Assembly (NCBI GenBank): GCA_018061265.1 | Contig: JAGOUM010000032.1 | Span: 1-34,588 of the forward strand | Origin: Rhodoferax sp. | GTDB lineage: Bacteria; Pseudomonadota; Gammaproteobacteria; Burkholderiales; Burkholderiaceae_C | Direction of reading: 5' to 3' | DNA length: 34,588 nt | Part shown: positions 31,607 to 34,588 of the stretch, piece by piece | Layout: every line of letters starts with the position of its first letter | How positions within the stretch are numbered: the stretch's first letter is position 1 | Program-made: the position numbers and the translations under genes | The notes under the pieces: model-generated | What the model saw: only the letters and a program-made list of their open reading frames with translations | What the model was told of the DNA's origin: nothing | Database searches by the model: none

Positions 31607-32976
31607 GCTGGAAACTGTCCTCGTGGAGCCTGTCAGCGCACATGACGCTGATTTTGCTCACTGGCTTGCTGGTCGCCCAAGGGGTTACCACATGGCTGCA
31701 GTGGACTGAACGCACAACCGTTGTCAATCAACTGCGTGGACTGAATGGGGTTGACCGTGTTGCTGAAGTGGTTCGTGCGTTGGAGTTTCAGACACCTGAA
31801 CGACGTGCAGATGCCCTTGCCGCATTGCAGTACGGTGGCTTGCACGTGAGTTTGATAGCAGCCGATTCAGCCTCACCCAATACGCCGCATGGCCAGTTTC
31901 AGGCCATGCTTGCCGAACGCCTGGGCAGCCAACGTGAGATCCGTTCAATCTCGGGGGGTCTGGGTCTAGGTGCAGGCAACGCAAAAGGCGCCGGCGCGGG
32001 TAAGCCGCGCGATACCAACCGACGCCGCGTGGATGTGCGCTTGGCGGATGGACAGTGGGTTCGCTTTGATTTCACACCCGAAGGCAGTACGGCCGCCACC
32101 GCGTTGCCGATCGCATTGATGGTCCAAATGCTGATCAGTGTGGTGCTGGTCGGTGCGGTGGTCACGATCGCGGTTCGCCAGTCCACCCGACCCTTGCAGC
32201 GGTTGGCACAAGCAGCCGATGCGCTTGGCAGCAATTTGGATGCGCCAGCGCTTGCCGAGGAAGGGCCAACAGAAACACGGCGTGCTGCGCAGGCCTTCAA
32301 CACGATGCAGACGCGAATCAGGCGGCTGGTCAGCGAGCGAGCGCGTGCTTTGGCAGCGGTGTCGCATGACCTGCGCACACCGCTGACGCGGCTGCGCCTG
32401 CGCACCGAACTGATTGACGACGATAGTCTGCGGCAGCAAATGACTTCGGATCTTGAAGCCATGGCCACAATGATCGATGGGACGCTGGACTATCTGCGCG
32501 GCTTGCAAACCCAGGAGCCGGTGCGACCGATTGATATCAACGCACTGCTGGAGAGCATGATTGAGGACGCGCTGGTGCTTGGGCGCGGCATCCATCTGGA
32601 CGGGCGCGCGCTTCAACCCTATCAGGCAAGGCTGTCCGCCTTGCGCAGGGCACTGCAAAATTTGATAGACAACGCCTTTAAGTATGGCGGTAGCGCGCTC
32701 ATCCGCGTCGAGGACACCACCACGAGTTTGAACATCAGCGTGCTGGACCATGGACCAGGCATCGCGCCAGAAAACCTGGACAAAGTGACCGACGCATACT
32801 ACCGGGTAGACAGCGCCCGCAGCCGGCACGGCGACGGTGTCGGTTTGGGGCTTTCCATTGTGAAAGACATTGCACTGTTGCACGGTGGTGAATTACGGCT
32901 GACCAACCTGCCACAAGGCGGCTTGTCGGCGACCCTGCACTTGCCGCGTGGCCAATCTGGCGGCACGGACCGGTGA
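31597..32976 (+). CDS. EnvZ-type sensor histidine kinase
   Basis: A 459-residue inner-membrane kinase. Helix 1 is at ~14-35 (HMTLILLTGLLVAQGV), a periplasmic sensor domain of ~130 residues follows, containing a Gly/Ala-rich segment (GGLGLGAGNAKGAGAG), and helix 2 at ~168-192. HAMP is next, then the phosphoacceptor H257 (AAVSHDLRTPLTRLRLRTE), N-box N359 (LQNLIDNAFKYGG), and G boxes DHGPGI and GVGLGLSIV. Its start lies within the end of the regulator gene. The small sensor domain gives no clue to the signal. Confidence 0.95.
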   Translation: MRLSWKLSSWSLSAHMTLILLTGLLVAQGVTTWLQWTERTTVVNQLRGLNGVDRVAEVVRALEFQTPERRADALAALQYGGLHVSLIAADSASPNTPHGQFQAMLAERLGSQREIRSISGGLGLGAGNAKGAGAGKPRDTNRRRVDVRLADGQWVRFDFTPEGSTAATALPIALMVQMLISVVLVGAVVTIAVRQSTRPLQRLAQAADALGSNLDAPALAEEGPTETRRAAQAFNTMQTRIRRLVSERARALAAVSHDLRTPLTRLRLRTELIDDDSLRQQMTSDLEAMATMIDGTLDYLRGLQTQEPVRPIDINALLESMIEDALVLGRGIHLDGRALQPYQARLSALRRALQNLIDNAFKYGGSALIRVEDTTTSLNISVLDHGPGIAPENLDKVTDAYYRVDSARSRHGDGVGLGLSIVKDIALLHGGELRLTNLPQGGLSATLHLPRGQSGGTDR

Positions 32977-32987
32977 TCTAATAGCCA

Positions 32988-33020
32988 TAGCTGTCAGCGC
33001 TTTTCAGGAAAGGGCTAGAG
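32988..33020. repeat. Interspersed repeat, copy 8 (intergenic, used as reference)
   Basis: The plus strand reads TAGCTGTCAGCGCTTTTC then AGGAAAGGGCTAGAG, in the gap between the kinase gene and the convergent mobB. With A/T-rich flanks it spans about 32980-33030. Its reverse complement matches copies 1, 4, 6 and 7 over the same ungapped 33 positions (22, 25, 24 and 20 identities). Confidence 0.65.
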
Positions 33021-33083
33021 GCACATTTTTATGTCAACTCCTTCGCCATTTCATTCCTGTTGAACTGACTTGATCGCTATGCC

Positions 33084-33602
33084 TTAACGCACACCTGCAT
33101 GCAACAACACAAACTCTGCAATGGCATTCGTATTTGCCAGATCAAGATGCGACAAGCCAGGCGTCACAGCCATTTGCGCAGCCGATTCTGGTGGTTTGTC
33201 GCTGGCAATGGCCACAATTCCAGGCCAATCCGGCCACAGGGTCTGCATGCCCAAAGACGACCGCCATACTTCGAGCTTCGGAAAGTTGCCGTGCTTGAAA
33301 CCTTCAATCAGCAACAGGTCACACACGTGCATGCGGTCCATCAGGTACTCAAGGGAAGGTTCACTGGCTCCCCGCAGCTCATGCATCAAGGCCCAACGGT
33401 CATTGCCCAGCAGCAATACCTCTTTGCAGCCTGATTCGCGCAAACGGTACGAGTCTTTGCCAGGGCGATCGATGTCAATATTCTTGTGGCTGTGTTTGAT
33501 CAGCGAAACCGTCAAACCACGTGATGCGATCTCAGGAACAAGCCGCTCCAGCAAGGTCGTCTTGCCCATCCCAGAATGCCCAGTCACACCAAATATCTTC
33601 AT
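33084..33602 (-). CDS. mobB: Molybdopterin-guanine dinucleotide biosynthesis adaptor protein MobB
   Basis: A 172-residue P-loop GTP-binding protein that assists attachment of GMP to molybdopterin. The P-loop is GVTGHSGMGKTTLLERLV near the start, with SLIKHSHKNIDIDRPGKDSY, RESGCKEVLLLGNDRW, and LLLIEGFKHGNFPKLEVWR following, all typical of MobB. The start was set at ATG 33602 (MKIFGVTGHSG); the longer frame from 33644 has no ribosome-binding site. It is downstream of a TorD-type chaperone gene on the same strand, with 193 bases between, consistent with cofactor supply to a molybdoenzyme. Confidence 0.94.
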   Translation of the reverse strand: MKIFGVTGHSGMGKTTLLERLVPEIASRGLTVSLIKHSHKNIDIDRPGKDSYRLRESGCKEVLLLGNDRWALMHELRGASEPSLEYLMDRMHVCDLLLIEGFKHGNFPKLEVWRSSLGMQTLWPDWPGIVAIASDKPPESAAQMAVTPGLSHLDLANTNAIAEFVLLHAGVR

Positions 33603-33795
33603 GGCTACTGCCTCAACAATATAAACACAAGCAAGCAACACCAAACGACGGGTGGTTCACCTCGCCCTGCCATGGCTTGCAAGAGTCAGTGAGAAAAATA
33701 CCAGTCGACTATGTTCAGATGTGGGTGTCGACGATCTCGTTTTTTTCAAGTGGCTGCAACACCCGACCGCCACCCAAGACAGGACGAGTGATGTC

Positions 33796-34431
33796 TCAAT
33801 CTCCACTGTGTCGTGCCATTTCCAGCCGAATGATGCCTAGCGTCAGTTCTGCAACAACCCGGTAAAAGGCGGTTTCTGCATGTTCCTGGACGGCCTGGGT
33901 GAACGGGTCAATCCACACAGCCAGGTGTTCATCCAGAAACCGAGCGCGCAATTTGGTGACGGCAGTGTCATCGTCAAGATGCCCTAAAAATTGGGCCTGT
34001 CTTTGGTTGAAAGAGAGCAGGTACAAAAACTCCAGTTCAATCGCGACATGGTCGGGCAGTTCAGCCAGTTCAGCATCGACTTCAAAGCCACCCTCGGCAT
34101 ACAGGTCCAAAACGACTGGTGGTAAGACCTCATCACCCACCATGGGTGAAGGCAACCAGGACGCACTGTACGGACTGGCCAATGCCTTCATCGGCCCCAA
34201 AAACAGCCGGGTGTAGTCCACCAGCAGGGCTTGCAAGCTCTCGCTCGCAAACGCCTGACCCAGTTCATCCGCCAAGCCAGCGAGTTGCGGCCAAGCCTGA
34301 CGCGTTGCCGATGCGATCGAGTCAAACAGCTTCTCCTCAGAAAATTCGACCGTTGGCTCGTAATAACACGCAGACAAGAATCGCAATAGGTCCACCCGTG
34401 CGGTGGACTCGTCAGGCTGGTAGTCGGACAT
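33796..34431 (-). CDS. TorD/DmsD-family molybdoenzyme maturation chaperone
   Basis: A 211-residue all-helical cytoplasmic chaperone. Family stretches are VDLLRFLSACYYEPTVEF, LLVDYTRLFLGPMKALASPY, the diagnostic LPDHVAIELEFLYLLSFNQ and FLDEHLAVWIDPFTQAVQ. Such proteins hold the Mo-enzyme apoprotein for cofactor insertion and check its Tat signal. The start was placed at ATG 34431; an upstream ATG at 34509 lies inside the preceding gene. It follows the Fe-S subunit gene by 40 bases. Its client is probably the catalytic subunit off the right edge. Confidence 0.9.
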   Translation of the reverse strand: MSDYQPDESTARVDLLRFLSACYYEPTVEFSEEKLFDSIASATRQAWPQLAGLADELGQAFASESLQALLVDYTRLFLGPMKALASPYSASWLPSPMVGDEVLPPVVLDLYAEGGFEVDAELAELPDHVAIELEFLYLLSFNQRQAQFLGHLDDDTAVTKLRARFLDEHLAVWIDPFTQAVQEHAETAFYRVVAELTLGIIRLEMARHSGD

Positions 34432-34471
34432 ACTTTGTTGGTTAAGTTTCAGGGACCGGCGAGATCGACGA

Positions 34472-34588
34472 TCAGGCTCGTGGGCTGTACTTGCCAATGT
34501 AATGCACATTGGGTTTGGTGCCCTTTTCCTCCTGCAGGCGCCAGGACTTCTCGGCTTTCAATATCTTGGCGATCTCGCTGTTGGGGTC
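34472..34588 (-). CDS. C-terminal end of an Fe-S subunit of a molybdoenzyme complex (partial)
   Basis: The frame is open from the right edge to TGA at 34472-34474, giving 38 residues (ending RLQEEKGTKPNVHYIGKYSP then RA). The stretch KILKAEKSWRLQEEKGTKPNVHYI resembles the tail of four-cluster ferredoxin subunits of DMSO-reductase-family enzymes, and the downstream chaperone supports this. No cysteines are present in the visible part. It could belong to a formate dehydrogenase-, DMSO/polysulfide- or chlorate-type complex; I cannot choose. Confidence 0.6.
   Translation of the reverse strand, partial: DPNSEIAKILKAEKSWRLQEEKGTKPNVHYIGKYSPRA

Noticed and set aside
33603-33795. Possible small gene between mobB and the TorD-type gene
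   Set aside because: Short frames exist on both strands, but none has a ribosome-binding site or a recognisable product; I see only untranslated spacer.

Overview
The window reads as a chromosomal segment of a GC-rich betaproteobacterium, most likely Comamonadaceae and Rhodoferax/Polaromonas-like. This rests on gene order (folC-dedD-cvpA-purF-metZ-gltX), on protein signatures, and on a short interspersed repeat that resembles elements I recall from that family. Coding density is very high. Only the two ends are cut: an ABC permease on the left and an Fe-S subunit on the right. I saw no insertion sequence, prophage or CRISPR array.

Layout. (1) 1-5017, plus strand: a polar amino-acid ABC transporter (two permeases and an ATPase) with an M14-type deacylase gene between permease and ATPase, then a Cds1-like PLP enzyme, an ABM-fold protein and a fumarylacetoacetase-family hydrolase. 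(2) 5048-7140, plus: a Nudix hydrolase with a zinc ribbon, and a DEDDh exonuclease fused to a GIY-YIG nuclease. (3) 7156-17057, minus: a small membrane protein, a DinG helicase, a tRNA-Asp/Glu/Ala cluster with its own terminator and a likely promoter, then gltX, metZ, purF, cvpA, a DedD-like SPOR protein and folC. (4) 17212-21670, plus: a YffB-like protein, an ECF sigma factor, a DUF318 permease, a metallo-beta-lactamase-fold protein with a degenerate metal motif, a CxxC mini-thioredoxin and a CDF metal transporter. (5) 21758-26091, plus: an arsenic operon with ArsJ-associated GAPDH, ArsJ, an ArsR-ArsC fusion that keeps an internal ribosome-binding site, and the ACR3 arsenite pump. (6) 26216-30643, minus: a five-gene envelope operon (small Met/Gly-rich periplasmic protein, LolD-like ATPase, FtsX-type permease, LolA-like carrier, outer-membrane barrel) divergent from an OmpR/EnvZ-type two-component system (30875-32976). 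(7) 33084-34588, minus: MobB, a TorD-family chaperone and the end of an Fe-S subunit, pointing to a molybdoenzyme operon off the right edge.

How they work together. The arsenic operon can handle arsenate by two routes: 1-arseno-3-phosphoglycerate formation and export (GAPDH + ArsJ), and reduction with As(III) efflux (ArsC + ACR3). The neighbouring permease/redox/CDF group suggests a wider metal or metalloid stress island. The least explained system is the envelope operon with its adjacent two-component system.

The strongest structural oddity is a ~33-nt repeat present in several intergenic gaps. By eye it also lies inside the reading frames of folC (25/33 identical, ungapped, to an intergenic copy) and possibly arsJ, and a diverged copy supplies the C-terminus of the exonuclease/GIY-YIG protein.
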